From contig OZ253466.1 in assembly GCA_965261605.1 (NCBI GenBank), positions 868,001-932,000 of the forward strand: a stretch of 64,000 nucleotides of DNA. The letters are read 5' to 3'. This DNA comes from DAOUJW01 sp965261605. Its GTDB lineage: Bacteria > Chloroflexota > Dehalococcoidia > Lucifugimonadales > UBA2985. The notes beneath the pieces are model-generated. The model did not search any database. It was given only the letters and a program-made list of their open reading frames with translations, and was not told the origin of the DNA. The position numbers were made by a program, and so were the translations under genes. Shown here piece by piece: positions 41,399 through 50,510 of the stretch. Positions within the stretch are counted from its first letter, which is position 1. The number at the start of each line of letters is the position of its first letter.

Positions 41399-43483
41399 AT
41401 GCCCAACAGACTTATCAACGAGACAAGCCCCTACCTGGTGCAGCACGCCAACAACCCCGTGGACTGGTATCCCTGGGGAGAGGAGGCCCTGCAGAAGGCC
41501 CGCGAGGAGGACAAGCCCATCTTCCTCAGCATCGGCTACTCGGCGTGCCACTGGTGCCACGTTATGGAGCGGGAGTCCTTCGAGAACGACCAAATCGCCC
41601 TCATAATGAACGAGCACTTCGTAAACATAAAGGTGGACAGGGAGGAGCGACCGGACCTGGACTCCATCTACATGGGGGCAGTACAGGCCATGACCGGCCG
41701 TGGGGGATGGCCCATGTCGATGTTCCTGACACCCACCGGCGAGCCTTTCTACGGAGGCACCTACTTCCCGCCGGAGGACCGCCACGGGATGCCCGGCTTC
41801 CCCAGAGTCCTTATGGCGCTCGCCGAGACGTACCGGAACCGGCGCGCCGACATCGCACGGTCGGCTGAAGAGATAACAACCGCTATGCAGAGGTCGGCCG
41901 GCTCGGCTCAAGGCATGGAACCGCTGACCAGGGACGTGCTCGCCTCCGCCTATAACGGCCTCAGTGACAAGTTCGATGCAGAGTACGGGGGATTCGGAAC
42001 GGCGCCCAAGTTCCCTCAGCCTATGGTCCTGGAGTTCCTCCTCAGATACCATCTCCTCAGCGAGCAGCCGCAGGCGCTGAGCATGGTGAATGTCACTCTG
42101 GAGCGCATGGCACGGGGAGGCATCTACGACCAGCTTGGAGGAGGGTTCCATCGCTACTCCACGGACCCCTTCTGGCTGGTGCCCCACTTTGAGAAGATGT
42201 TATACGACAACGCCCTTCTCAGCCGGCTGTACCTTCACGCGTACCAGGCTACCGGCAATCCCTTCTACAGAGACATCGCCCAGGAGACCCTGGACTACGT
42301 GCTGAGGGAGATGACCCACTCGAAGGGAGGCTTCTACTCGTCCCAGGACGCCGACAGCGAGTGCGAGGAGGGTATATTCTTTGTCTGGACGCCGCACGAG
42401 ATGGAGAAGAGACTGGGACCCCGAGACGCAGCCATCCTTCAAGGGTACTTTGGCGTCACATACGAGGGCAACTTCGAGGGTCAGAACATTCTGCACACGC
42501 CTCAACCGCTTTCCGAGTTCGCCCACGAACAGAGCCTCCCTGTAGAGGAACTGACGGACGTCGTGGAGCGCGGCAAGAAGCTGCTCCTGGAAGCCAGAGT
42601 CGAGCGAATCCCGCCGGCAACGGACACCAAAGTCCTCACATCGTGGAACGGCCTGATGCTGCACAGCATGGCTCTTGGCGCGGCCGTTCTCGGCCGGGAG
42701 GACTACCTGCGTGCGGCGGTCGCCAACGCCGACTTCATCCTGTCCAACATGAGAGACGACGGGCGGCTGCTCCGCACCTACAAGGACGGCGAGGCCAAGC
42801 TCAAGGCATACCTGGAGGACTACGCCCACCTGATAGACGGCCTCATAACGCTGTACGAGGCCACCTTTGATTCGCGCTGGCTCAGCGAAGCTGACACCCT
42901 CGCCAGGCAGATGATAGACCTGTTCTGGGACGACGGAGACGGGGTGTTCTACGACACTGGCATCGATCATGAGACGCTGATAGTCCGTCCCAGGGACTTC
43001 AGCGACAACGCCATGCCCTGCGGGAGCTCGGTCGCATCGGACGTGCTTCTGCGGCTAAGCCTCTTCACAGGAGAACCAGATTTCGGACGGAAGGCAGCCT
43101 CGGCCCTCAGATCCGTGCGGGAGTACATGGCCCGCGTCCCGGAGGGCTTCGGGCACTGGCTGGGCACTCTCGATTTCTACCTGGCGTCTCCAAAGGAGAT
43201 AGCAATTGTGGGGCCGCCGGAGGACGCGGCCGCGAAGGCGCTGCTTGATACGGTACACGGACGCTACCTGCCCAACAAGATAGTGGCGGGCTACGACCCG
43301 GATACCGACGGTTTTGAGCAGGACCTGCCTCTGCTGGAAGACAAGGGAATGCTGGCCGGCCTCCCCACCGCCTACGTTTGCCAGAACTACGCCTGCCAGC
43401 AGCCTGTGACGGAACCGGAGGCGCTGGCCGCGCAGCTGGACTCCGCCGCCGATACGGGACCTCTGACTATCCTGCCGCTCTAG
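41399..43483 (+). CDS. DUF255 thioredoxin-domain protein (YyaL / SPATA20-like)
   Basis: 694 residues. N-terminal thioredoxin-like domain with PNRLINETSPYLVQHANNPVDWYPW and the Cys motif SACHWCHVMERESF, then an (alpha/alpha)6-barrel-like C-terminal region resembling N-acylglucosamine 2-epimerase/cellobiose-epimerase folds (GGIYDQLGGGFHRYSTDPFW, SQDADSECEEGIFFVWT, TSWNGLMLHSMALGAAVL). Members occur across bacteria and animals with no defined enzymatic role. Length and motif order are complete. Monocistronic on this strand. Confidence 0.93.
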   Translation: MPNRLINETSPYLVQHANNPVDWYPWGEEALQKAREEDKPIFLSIGYSACHWCHVMERESFENDQIALIMNEHFVNIKVDREERPDLDSIYMGAVQAMTGRGGWPMSMFLTPTGEPFYGGTYFPPEDRHGMPGFPRVLMALAETYRNRRADIARSAEEITTAMQRSAGSAQGMEPLTRDVLASAYNGLSDKFDAEYGGFGTAPKFPQPMVLEFLLRYHLLSEQPQALSMVNVTLERMARGGIYDQLGGGFHRYSTDPFWLVPHFEKMLYDNALLSRLYLHAYQATGNPFYRDIAQETLDYVLREMTHSKGGFYSSQDADSECEEGIFFVWTPHEMEKRLGPRDAAILQGYFGVTYEGNFEGQNILHTPQPLSEFAHEQSLPVEELTDVVERGKKLLLEARVERIPPATDTKVLTSWNGLMLHSMALGAAVLGREDYLRAAVANADFILSNMRDDGRLLRTYKDGEAKLKAYLEDYAHLIDGLITLYEATFDSRWLSEADTLARQMIDLFWDDGDGVFYDTGIDHETLIVRPRDFSDNAMPCGSSVASDVLLRLSLFTGEPDFGRKAASALRSVREYMARVPEGFGHWLGTLDFYLASPKEIAIVGPPEDAAAKALLDTVHGRYLPNKIVAGYDPDTDGFEQDLPLLEDKGMLAGLPTAYVCQNYACQQPVTEPEALAAQLDSAADTGPLTILPL

Positions 43484-43732
43484 CAAGCAAGGAACCACCC
43501 CTGCGGAGGCAGGGGTCTATACCCCAACAGACAGAAGAGGCTTGGATTCCTGCCTGCGGGTGCATAGAAGATACGAGCGTTAAGCCTGCGGAGCATTCTT
43601 GACGGACTTATTGATTTTCTCTCTGGCATATTACACGTAGAAAGGAGCGAGGAATGACGCTCTACTTGCTCAGAGGCTTCCTAACATTCCTCGTGCGTCT
43701 CGGGTAGGGCTTTGATGTTCTCAGCGCCCTGA
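43484..43732. repeat. Short intergenic region with repeat unit
   Basis: No gene. Contains CCCCTGCGGAGGCAGGGGTCT, split as CCCCTGC/GCAGGGG inverted repeat near 43499-43515, and a GGATTCCTGCCTGCGGG unit near 43544-43560, both of the dispersed repeat type seen elsewhere. Confidence 0.55.
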
Positions 43733-44257
43733 TTAGACTTCACCTTCATCATTCCCCTGAGACGCATCCCCTAAGTGCTCCATGCCTATCATCGCATACA
43801 CCAGGTCAACAAGAGCAACAATGAATAGGATAATCCCTAAATAGAAGCAACCTGCGGCAACCCAAAAGAAACCCGCCCGTACCCAAGCTACGGAGCTATC
43901 GAGTTTGAACGATCCCAGGTCAATGCCATCCAGTAAATCGACAAAGTACAGAGCGGGCTGGAAAATGATCATCAGGATGACTACAGCGATGAATTTTTGC
44001 GCAACTTGAATGGCTTCTTTCTTCTTAGAGCCTTTGAGGTTCAGTCCTGCGTTGAGAACAAGTCCCCCAAGAATAGCGGCTACTGTGACAACCCCTGTGT
44101 CTAGGGCTGATGGACGCTCCAGAAACTGGCCCTGCATGGTAAGTAAGTACAAGGCAAACGGACCTAAGAAAACCACCAAACAGAAATACCGCCAGAAATA
44201 CCGTGCCCCCTCACTATTAAGCCATTTACTTAGAGCCGTCTTGAAGAAGGAAAGCAT
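43733..44257 (-). CDS. Uncharacterised membrane protein
   Basis: 174 residues with four predicted membrane helices (about 21-42, 53-72, 86-106 and 124-152), short loops and a negatively charged C-terminus (GDASQGNDEGEV). No family recognised. ATG is preceded by AAGGAG at eight bases. It stands alone between repeat-filled gaps, with somewhat lower GC than its neighbours. Function unknown. Confidence 0.65.
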   Translation of the reverse strand: MLSFFKTALSKWLNSEGARYFWRYFCLVVFLGPFALYLLTMQGQFLERPSALDTGVVTVAAILGGLVLNAGLNLKGSKKKEAIQVAQKFIAVVILMIIFQPALYFVDLLDGIDLGSFKLDSSVAWVRAGFFWVAAGCFYLGIILFIVALVDLVYAMIGMEHLGDASQGNDEGEV

Positions 44258-44669
44258 TCCAGTGCTCCTTAAGAATTTCCTCCACGCTCCCCATTGCCCA
44301 TAATCTCGAGAGGGTGAGTTGTTCAGAGATTACTTAGGGGTGTTCTGAATAAGTCCATGGGCGCGCCCCAATCCGCTCGGTTAGACCCTTCGACAGGCTC
44401 AGGGCGAGCGGATTGGGGCGCATTTCTTCAAGGGTTCTCTACTTGTTCAGAAGCTTCTTGGATTCCCGCTTGCGCGGGAATGACGGGGAAACAGGGCTGC
44501 GGCACAAGTTATTCAAAGGTCTGCGGAAGCAGGAATCTAAGATCGCTGTCTACAAAGCTGCGCCGTCCCGGATGAAACGTCCTTAGATTCCTCGCTGCGC
44601 TCGGAATGACACATAACGGAGCCTTCGCGGAGGTTACGCAACGGCCTCCCTGCGCGGCATTGGTATAGC
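44258..44669. repeat. Intergenic region with a long hairpin repeat
   Basis: No gene seen. Its main feature is a hairpin of 17-bp perfect arms GCGCCCCAATCCGCTCG (44363-44379) and CGAGCGGATTGGGGCGC (44405-44421) around a 25-base loop with CTTCGACAGGCTCAGGG. Further units are ATTCCCGCTTGCGCGGGAAT (44461-44480 approximately), TTATTCAAAGGTCTGC near 44510 and TAGATTCCTCGCTGCGCTCGG near 44585. Confidence 0.75.
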
Positions 44670-45809
44670 CTACGCTCCCTGTCCCGCGACCACCATCTCC
44701 ACCTCCTCCATAAGCGCGGACAGCATATCGGCCTCCTCCACCACACGGGATTTTTGCCCCTTGCGGAAGATGATGGCGCGGCCTACGCCGGCGGCTATGC
44801 CCACGTCGGCGTCCTTGGCCTCGCCCGGGCCGTTCACCTCGCAGCCCATCACCGCAACCTTCACGTTGTAGTTCTTGGCCTTCAGCAGATCGTCAACCGT
44901 GTTGGCTAGCTTGATGACGTCCACGTCGGCGCGGCCGCAGGAGGGACAGGCCACAAGGGTCGTGCCCTTCTCCCTCAAATTCAGGGACTTCAGGATCTCG
45001 TACCCGGCCGCGATCTCCTCCTTGGAGTCCGCGCTCAGCGACACCCGTATGGTGTCGCCGATGCCCTCGTACAGCAGGTAGCCCAGGCCCACGGAACTGC
45101 GAATCGATCCCGCCATGGCGGTCCCGGCCTCGGTGATGCCCAGGTGCAGGGGATACGGCACCATGTAGGCCAGCCTGCGGTACGCCTCCACCGTGGTGGG
45201 CACGTCAAAGGCTTTGAGGGATATCTTGATTAGGTCAAAGTCCAGGTCTTCCAGGATGCTTATCTCCCAGAGGGCTGTGGCCACCATGTGGTCCACGACT
45301 GAGAACTCGCCCTCGCCGGCCTCTCCCGCCTTTGCCAGCTTGTTCACGCCGTCCGCGTGCCTGTGCAGCCCGCGGAACTTTCCTATCTGTCCAACCGGGG
45401 GGAGGCTGCCAAAGTTGACCCCAATGCGTATGGGAATCTGCCTCTCTTTGGCGGCGCGCACAACCATCTCCACCTTCTCCCTATCCCGGATGTTTCCGGG
45501 ATTGAGGCGAAGTCCATCCACCCCGGCTGCGATAGACTCCAAAGCAAGCTGGTAATGGAAGTGGATATCGGCGATGACCGGTATCTTGACCTGCTTCACT
45601 ATCTCTCGCAGGGCCAGAGCCGCCTCCATATCGGGAACGGCAGGCCGTATGATTTCACACCCCACCTCCTCCAGTTCCTTAATCTGCCGTACCGTGGCCT
45701 TCACGTCCCGGGTGTCCGTCTTGGTCATCGACTGGACCGTAATGGGGGCATTGCCCCCCACGGTGACATCGCCAACCTGGATGGCTTTGGAAACTCTTCG
45801 AGGCCTCAT
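44670..45809 (-). CDS. ispG: 4-hydroxy-3-methylbut-2-en-1-yl diphosphate synthase
   Basis: [4Fe-4S] enzyme of the non-mevalonate isoprenoid pathway. The TIM-barrel part has MTKTDTRDVKATVRQIKELE and the reductase part holds the cluster ligands in VACPSCGRADVD (Cys-x2-Cys) and VMGCEVNGPGEAKDADVGIA (Cys and Glu). Length is normal for the short bacterial form. ATG at 45809 is chosen over a GTG three codons upstream, as the Shine-Dalgarno (AGGGGAGG) is too close to the GTG. The pathway's dxr lies 5 kb further on in the same orientation. Confidence 0.96.
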   Translation of the reverse strand: MRPRRVSKAIQVGDVTVGGNAPITVQSMTKTDTRDVKATVRQIKELEEVGCEIIRPAVPDMEAALALREIVKQVKIPVIADIHFHYQLALESIAAGVDGLRLNPGNIRDREKVEMVVRAAKERQIPIRIGVNFGSLPPVGQIGKFRGLHRHADGVNKLAKAGEAGEGEFSVVDHMVATALWEISILEDLDFDLIKISLKAFDVPTTVEAYRRLAYMVPYPLHLGITEAGTAMAGSIRSSVGLGYLLYEGIGDTIRVSLSADSKEEIAAGYEILKSLNLREKGTTLVACPSCGRADVDVIKLANTVDDLLKAKNYNVKVAVMGCEVNGPGEAKDADVGIAAGVGRAIIFRKGQKSRVVEEADMLSALMEEVEMVVAGQGA

Positions 45810-45850
45810 TTGGAACACGCCTCCCCTCTAAATTCTTGCAAAGCCGACGA

Positions 45851-46696
45851 CTACCGGCCCTGGAAAACGGGCGTCCGTCTCTCGGTCAGCGCCTGGCGGG
45901 CCTCCTTGGAGTCCTCGGACAGGCCCAGAATAACGGCTGCGTTGGAGGTCAGGACGGCGGTGGTCTCCAGGTTGCTGTCTATAGCTGCCCTGATGATGCG
46001 CTTGTTTATCCACTGGGTCAGAGGCGGGCTGTTGATTATCCGCTGGCACAGTGCCCGCACCTCCTCCTCCAGCTTCTCGGAGGGGAAGAGCCTGTTCAAA
46101 ATGCCCCACTCATGCGCAGTCTCGGCGTCCAGGAAGCCGGTGAAGGCAAACTCCAGAGCGCGACCCAGACCGGCAAGCTTGGGCAGGTAGTAGCATCCCC
46201 CGTTCTCAATGATCTGTCCCACCTGCTGGTAGGTGATGAAGCGGGTGTTCTCGCAGCCGTAACGGATGTCACACTGCAGGGCCATGTCCATACCGAAGCC
46301 GGCAGCCGCTCCGTTGACCATAGCAATGGTGGGCTTCCTTATGTAGGAGATGTCCTTCATAGTCTTGGTCGTGGCGTTGTAGAAGCCCTGGCGGGTGGCG
46401 TCCGGTCCCTCCGAGCGCGCCTGGCCCAGGAAGGGTCCTCCGCTATCGAAGTCCTCAAGACCCCTGATGTCCACGCCCGCGCAGAAGGCCCGTCCCATGC
46501 CGGTAAGGACAATGACCCGCACCTCCGGGTCGTCGTCGCCGGCCTTCATGTACTCAACAACCTTGGTCAGGGTCCCGTTCCGGTCGGAGCCGCCGATTAC
46601 AGCGTTCAACCTCTCCGGCCTGTTGAATTTGATCCAGAGGATGCCATTATCCTCTTTTTCGTACAGTAGGTAGGGGACCTGCTCTAGCTCTGGCAT
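45851..46696 (-). CDS. Enoyl-CoA hydratase/isomerase family protein
   Basis: 281-residue crotonase-fold protein. Oxyanion-hole loop GRAFCAGVDIRGLE and the second CoA-binding helix MVNGAAAGFGMDMALQCDIRYG are typical; the exact catalytic Glu positions vary within the family so hydratase activity is not assured. ATG at 46696 has AGGGAGG six bases upstream; an upstream in-frame TTG overlaps that Shine-Dalgarno. Downstream is ispG, 41 bases away. Likely acts with the acyl-CoA dehydrogenases elsewhere in the window, but linkage is not shown. Confidence 0.9.
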   Translation of the reverse strand: MPELEQVPYLLYEKEDNGILWIKFNRPERLNAVIGGSDRNGTLTKVVEYMKAGDDDPEVRVIVLTGMGRAFCAGVDIRGLEDFDSGGPFLGQARSEGPDATRQGFYNATTKTMKDISYIRKPTIAMVNGAAAGFGMDMALQCDIRYGCENTRFITYQQVGQIIENGGCYYLPKLAGLGRALEFAFTGFLDAETAHEWGILNRLFPSEKLEEEVRALCQRIINSPPLTQWINKRIIRAAIDSNLETTAVLTSNAAVILGLSEDSKEARQALTERRTPVFQGR

Positions 46697-47087
46697 TTCA
46701 ATCCTCCCTGGCAATTTTCAGTTGCTCGCGGCCTGGCCCGAGCCTGGCTACGGCTCAAAGGTAGTCTACCCTATGAAGGGGCAAGGGTCAATTTGGGCCG
46801 TCCCACCCGCCCCGAGTGGTGAGGAGGAGAATGCTAAGAGGAGGAGCCGGTGGAGCAGGAGATCTCACTACGTCTGCTGCGGGCCTACGCCTCATCGGTA
46901 AGGCACCAACAGTTCCACAACACGGACATAATCACAGTGCGGGTGGGGCCGTAACTTTATCATCGATAAACTTCATAGCCTTCTTCCTAAATCGCGATGT
47001 GCTTATAATTACCCGCTAGCGGATAATTGGCAAGAGGTGAGTTTCAATATCCTTCCTAAATGTAAGAGAAACGTGCTAATAGTCTGT
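46697..47087. other. Gene-poor stretch with a palindrome
   Basis: About 390 bases without a convincing gene. A short frame (46816-47019) has no family features. The notable element is the palindrome at 47007-47028, listed separately. Composition shifts to AT-rich towards the right, as in the methyltransferase cluster. Confidence 0.5.
47007..47028. repeat. 22-bp imperfect palindrome
   Basis: AATTACCCGCTAGCGGATAATT: a perfect 10-bp core CCGCTAGCGG (47013-47022) extended by arms AATTA/TAATT with one mismatched pair. It lies 60 bases beyond the stop of the 47088-47930 gene. It could be an operator or a site for a recombinase or nuclease. Confidence 0.55.
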
Positions 47088-47930
47088 CTATTGCTTGGCA
47101 TTTTGGGCTATTTTTATCGCTTCGAGTAATGGATGGCACGGCTCTTGGTACGCTCGGTAAACCTTTTCGGCACACTTACTTACAGAATCAGCGAACAAGT
47201 CTGCGATAGGCCACTGATAAAGCAGTGCGGGGATCTTAAAATCTCGCTTCTTGCCTGTCTTGGCAGTGAAGCCACAGTAGAGCGTCCAAAAGTATTGTTC
47301 ATCTTTGGCTTCGATAATTGCGCCCGCCCAGTCCATAGGTTCTATTGGGTCATCAATCACAATCTCGAAGTTTCCGTCTCCGCAAGGTACAATTCTGTAT
47401 CCAGCCAAAGCTGTGCTCACCATTCCCGCCCAAGGCCAGACAGCTATTTCACCTAGCCATTCCCCTGCCAAGTCATTTACTGAGAGCGAATCTAAATAGA
47501 GACGTCGAGGCTCTCTTTGTATGGTTCGTCCCCAGGCCGGGTGGTCTTCATATAAATACCGGACATCGCTGAAGTCGTCTTTGTCGTATTCCACAAAGCT
47601 GATGTCTCTTTCACTGTTGGAGTACCTGCGACGTTTACCATCAACTTCATCTTGGACTGATTCGGGGAGTTCTTTCCACAAGTCTACCAAGCTATGACCT
47701 TTCTTGGACGGCTTGTTGAAGTGAAGCAGGTATAGCAATTTCAAGGATGCCTCAGCCAGACGTATCAGCACCTCCTGGGTGAGCAAATTCCACCCGTACA
47801 GAATCTTTGAGTCTTCAATGCCCTCGATTCCGTTCTCCAAATGTTCACAGGCGTAAAGGCGACCAACATTCTCGGTGTATAGCAATTCTGCCATTCTCCT
47901 GATGTTAGGGTCTAATTGTTTCTCTGTCAT
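47088..47930 (-). CDS. Uncharacterised helical protein beside methyltransferase-HNH, HEPN-like segment
   Basis: 280 residues, no known family assigned with certainty. Residues about 50-90 (ILYGWNLLTQEVLIRLAEASLKLLYLLHF then NKPSKKGHSLVDLWKEL) look like a HEPN-type helix pair with the GHSLVDLW turn, but the R-x4-6-H catalytic motif of toxic HEPN proteins is not evident. The rest is mixed alpha/beta with aromatic clusters (WPWAGMVSTALAGYRIVP, QYFWTLYCGFTAKTGKKRDF). It starts 47 bases after the methyltransferase-HNH stop, so the two are a likely transcript. AT-rich for this genome. Confidence 0.5.
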   Translation of the reverse strand: MTEKQLDPNIRRMAELLYTENVGRLYACEHLENGIEGIEDSKILYGWNLLTQEVLIRLAEASLKLLYLLHFNKPSKKGHSLVDLWKELPESVQDEVDGKRRRYSNSERDISFVEYDKDDFSDVRYLYEDHPAWGRTIQREPRRLYLDSLSVNDLAGEWLGEIAVWPWAGMVSTALAGYRIVPCGDGNFEIVIDDPIEPMDWAGAIIEAKDEQYFWTLYCGFTAKTGKKRDFKIPALLYQWPIADLFADSVSKCAEKVYRAYQEPCHPLLEAIKIAQNAKQ

Positions 47931-47977
47931 AGAGAACTCCTTGTCGTTGAGATACTATCCTCCCGCCCCCCACCGTC

Positions 47978-49360
47978 TTACCTTACCCCGTCCGCCTTCA
48001 GTAGGGCCAAAAACTCCTCTTGGGTCTTGGTTCCCTTCTTGGAGTTGCAGGCGGGGCAAAGCAGTTGCAGGTTCTCCAAATGGTCTGTCCCGCCCTTTGC
48101 CCTCGCTATTTTGTGGTCAATGGCTAGATTGCGGAAGGGGAAGGACACCAGGCAGCCCGCGCATATACCTTCCTGCTGGCCGAAAAGCGTATGCTTCTGG
48201 GTTTTGTAGTCAGGAATTTTCCCAAGGTCGGTGCGCCTGGGCACGTCCTCCCGGTAGATGGTCCTGAGGCTGAACATGCCAAGCTCTTTCTCCATACGCT
48301 CCCGGATAAGGTCTCTGGCCCTGGGTGACAGGTCTATGCCTATCCACTGCCGGTTCAGGTATTCAGACGCCACAAGGGCAGTGGCGCACCCACAGAAGGG
48401 GTCCAGGATAACGTCATCCTCATTGCTGCTGGCCTGGATTATGCGCTCCAGCAATGCGCGGGGCTTCTGTGTAGGATAGCCCGTGCGCTCTTTCGATTGA
48501 GAGTTTATAGGTGGTATATCATCCCATAGAGCCTGCACTGGTCTACCTTTCATTTCATCCAGATACCGCTTGAGTCTGATGCGTCCGGTTCTCGTGAAAT
48601 GGAGCTTGCCTTCACTATCCAGCTTCTGCATTGTCGATTCTGGAACGCGCCACAAGCCAAAAACGCCCTTATATTCGTACTCATATCCTCCACCTGATAA
48701 ACCTTTTGCCGTAATGTCATAGTCTGACCAGGCGCGCCCATCTTCGTCCTTCTGGCGGAAACGCGCTACATACTCTTTCTCATACACCAGAAATTGAGGT
48801 GTCCAAGTCTTTGCATCGGTTTTGCTATAGACCAGTATTGTGTCGGTGTTAGCGCCAAAACGCCCACTGTCGCTATGGGCGCTGGTCCGCTTCCAAGTCA
48901 CGTCGTTCATAAAGCACTCGGGACCAAACACACTGTCCATTACCAACTTGAGATAGTGGCTGGCAGTGGGATCGCAGTGGAGGTACAGGCTCCCGGTTGG
49001 TTTCAGGAGCCGCCTCATCTCCATAAGGCGGACTCCCATCATAATCAGGTAAGACTTCATTCCCTTGCCGTGCGCTATGCCCGCCGCCTCAATCACGCTG
49101 TACAGCCCAGGGTTGGCCTCCGCAATCTCACCATGCCATGCAAGGTCTACGTCGTCCAGCGTCCAGGTGTCCTTGAAAGCCGCGCCCGCAGCCCTGCTTC
49201 CTATTGGCGCAGAGTAGGTCTTGTTTGAGTTGAAGGGAGGGTCCAGGTATATCAGGTCTATGGTCTCAGAGTTGAGGCCGCGCATAACGTCCAGGTTGTC
49301 ACCCGTCCAGAGGGTGCGGTTCAGAAAATTCGCCTTGGTCGTGTCCTTGCCTTTTGCCAT
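47978..49360 (-). CDS. DNA methyltransferase fused to HNH endonuclease domain
   Basis: 460 residues. Beta-class order of the N4/N6 adenine/cytosine methyltransferase fold: motif IV DLIYLDPPFNSNKTY (Asp40-Pro-Pro-Phe43) comes first, then a target-recognition region, then the SAM-binding motif I VILDPFCGCATALVASEYL and GIDLSPRARDL. After about residue 395 an HNH domain follows: CAGCLVSF, IDHKIARAKGGTDHLENLQLLCPACNSKKG, with two Cys pairs and the HNH His/Asn. Methyltransferases rarely carry an HNH nuclease in the same chain, so a self-contained restriction-modification or modification-dependent enzyme is possible. MAKGK start. Confidence 0.9.
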   Translation of the reverse strand: MAKGKDTTKANFLNRTLWTGDNLDVMRGLNSETIDLIYLDPPFNSNKTYSAPIGSRAAGAAFKDTWTLDDVDLAWHGEIAEANPGLYSVIEAAGIAHGKGMKSYLIMMGVRLMEMRRLLKPTGSLYLHCDPTASHYLKLVMDSVFGPECFMNDVTWKRTSAHSDSGRFGANTDTILVYSKTDAKTWTPQFLVYEKEYVARFRQKDEDGRAWSDYDITAKGLSGGGYEYEYKGVFGLWRVPESTMQKLDSEGKLHFTRTGRIRLKRYLDEMKGRPVQALWDDIPPINSQSKERTGYPTQKPRALLERIIQASSNEDDVILDPFCGCATALVASEYLNRQWIGIDLSPRARDLIRERMEKELGMFSLRTIYREDVPRRTDLGKIPDYKTQKHTLFGQQEGICAGCLVSFPFRNLAIDHKIARAKGGTDHLENLQLLCPACNSKKGTKTQEEFLALLKADGVR

Positions 49361-49382
49361 CTCAATACCTCATTTGCCGTCT

Positions 49383-50504
49383 CTAGCCGAAGTCCAGAGG
49401 GTGGACTATATCAAAGTAGACGCCCAGTAAACCTACCATTACTAGGAAGAAGAACACCAGCGCGCCGATGGGCGCCAGCTTTCGTATGTCCGGCTGCCTC
49501 CCTGTGACCTTCTGGTAGAGAGCGACCGCGAAGTGGCCCCCGTCGAATGGATACAGCGGTACGGCGTTCAGCACCCCGACAAATACGCTTACGTAGGCTA
49601 TCAGCTCCAGCGTGAAGTTGAGGCCAGACCTCTGGGTGGCCGCACCGAACTGGGTAATGCCAATCACGCTCACCGGACGCACCTCGTTAATCGTCTCGTC
49701 GTCGCTGTTGAAGACGGCGCTTACAAAGCTGCCAAAGTTGCTGACAAGCTCCCATATCCCCCTGACGCTCAGTTGCGCAAAAGTGGCAACCCTGCCGGCG
49801 GCAGTGCCGATCCCTGCGACGGGGTTGTCTCGGATCCTGCCTATCTCGGGGGACACGCCCAGGAATCCCGCCTCCTCGCCCGTGTCAGGGTCTATGCGTG
49901 AGGTCAGCGTCCCGCCCAGAATCAACCGCTCTCCGTTACGCTCCACCTCTATCCGCACGAAGCGGTTGGGGCTGGACCGCAGGACCGTAGTGAGGTCGCT
50001 CCACCTCTCGAGGGGCGTTCCGTCAATTGCAAGCACCATGTCCCCCGCCATCAGCCCAGCCTCGGCAGCGGCAGTGGGAGATCCATCGGCGGTCTCCGCC
50101 ACTATCCGGGCTATCTCAAGCTGCGGCTGGTCCGGGTCCGGACGGCCAATCAACACGTTGGCGGTCCATATGAGGATGAAGGCTATGACAAAGTGGGTAG
50201 CCACGCCGGCCATCACCACCACCGACTTCTGATAGAAAGGCCTGCCCCTATACGTACGGTGTTCCTCCTCCGGCGGCACGTACTCAAGGGGGTTCATCCC
50301 TACAATGGAGACGAACCCGCCGGCGGGAATAGCCTTGACGCCGTACTCCGTCTCCCCACGCTTGAAGGACCATAGGGTGGGCCCAAAGCCCAGGAAATAC
50401 TTGGTGGCCTTCATCCCAAAGGCCTTGGCTGCAACCAGATGACCGCCTTCGTGAATCATCAGAATCACGAGGAAACCCACTATTACGAGAACGCCGCCCA
50501 GCAT
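49383..50504 (-). CDS. rseP: RIP metalloprotease RseP
   Basis: Site-2 protease cutting within membranes; 373 residues. Active-site motif MIHEGGHLVAAKAFG, central PDZ domain (GLMAGDMVLAIDGTPLERWSDL) and C-terminal NAVPLYPFDGGHF with the Asp ligand. Four hydrophobic segments. The ATG start lies six bases downstream of dxr, giving the canonical cdsA-dxr-rseP order seen in many bacteria. Distinct from the PDZ-less M50 protein at 9646. Confidence 0.95.
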   Translation of the reverse strand: MLGGVLVIVGFLVILMIHEGGHLVAAKAFGMKATKYFLGFGPTLWSFKRGETEYGVKAIPAGGFVSIVGMNPLEYVPPEEEHRTYRGRPFYQKSVVVMAGVATHFVIAFILIWTANVLIGRPDPDQPQLEIARIVAETADGSPTAAAEAGLMAGDMVLAIDGTPLERWSDLTTVLRSSPNRFVRIEVERNGERLILGGTLTSRIDPDTGEEAGFLGVSPEIGRIRDNPVAGIGTAAGRVATFAQLSVRGIWELVSNFGSFVSAVFNSDDETINEVRPVSVIGITQFGAATQRSGLNFTLELIAYVSVFVGVLNAVPLYPFDGGHFAVALYQKVTGRQPDIRKLAPIGALVFFFLVMVGLLGVYFDIVHPLDFG

Positions 50505-50510
50505 ATCTAC

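Noticed and set aside
46816..47019. Small plus-strand frame in the gap before the methyltransferase cluster
   Set aside because: No motif, low-complexity Arg/Gly start and no neighbours; treated as non-coding.
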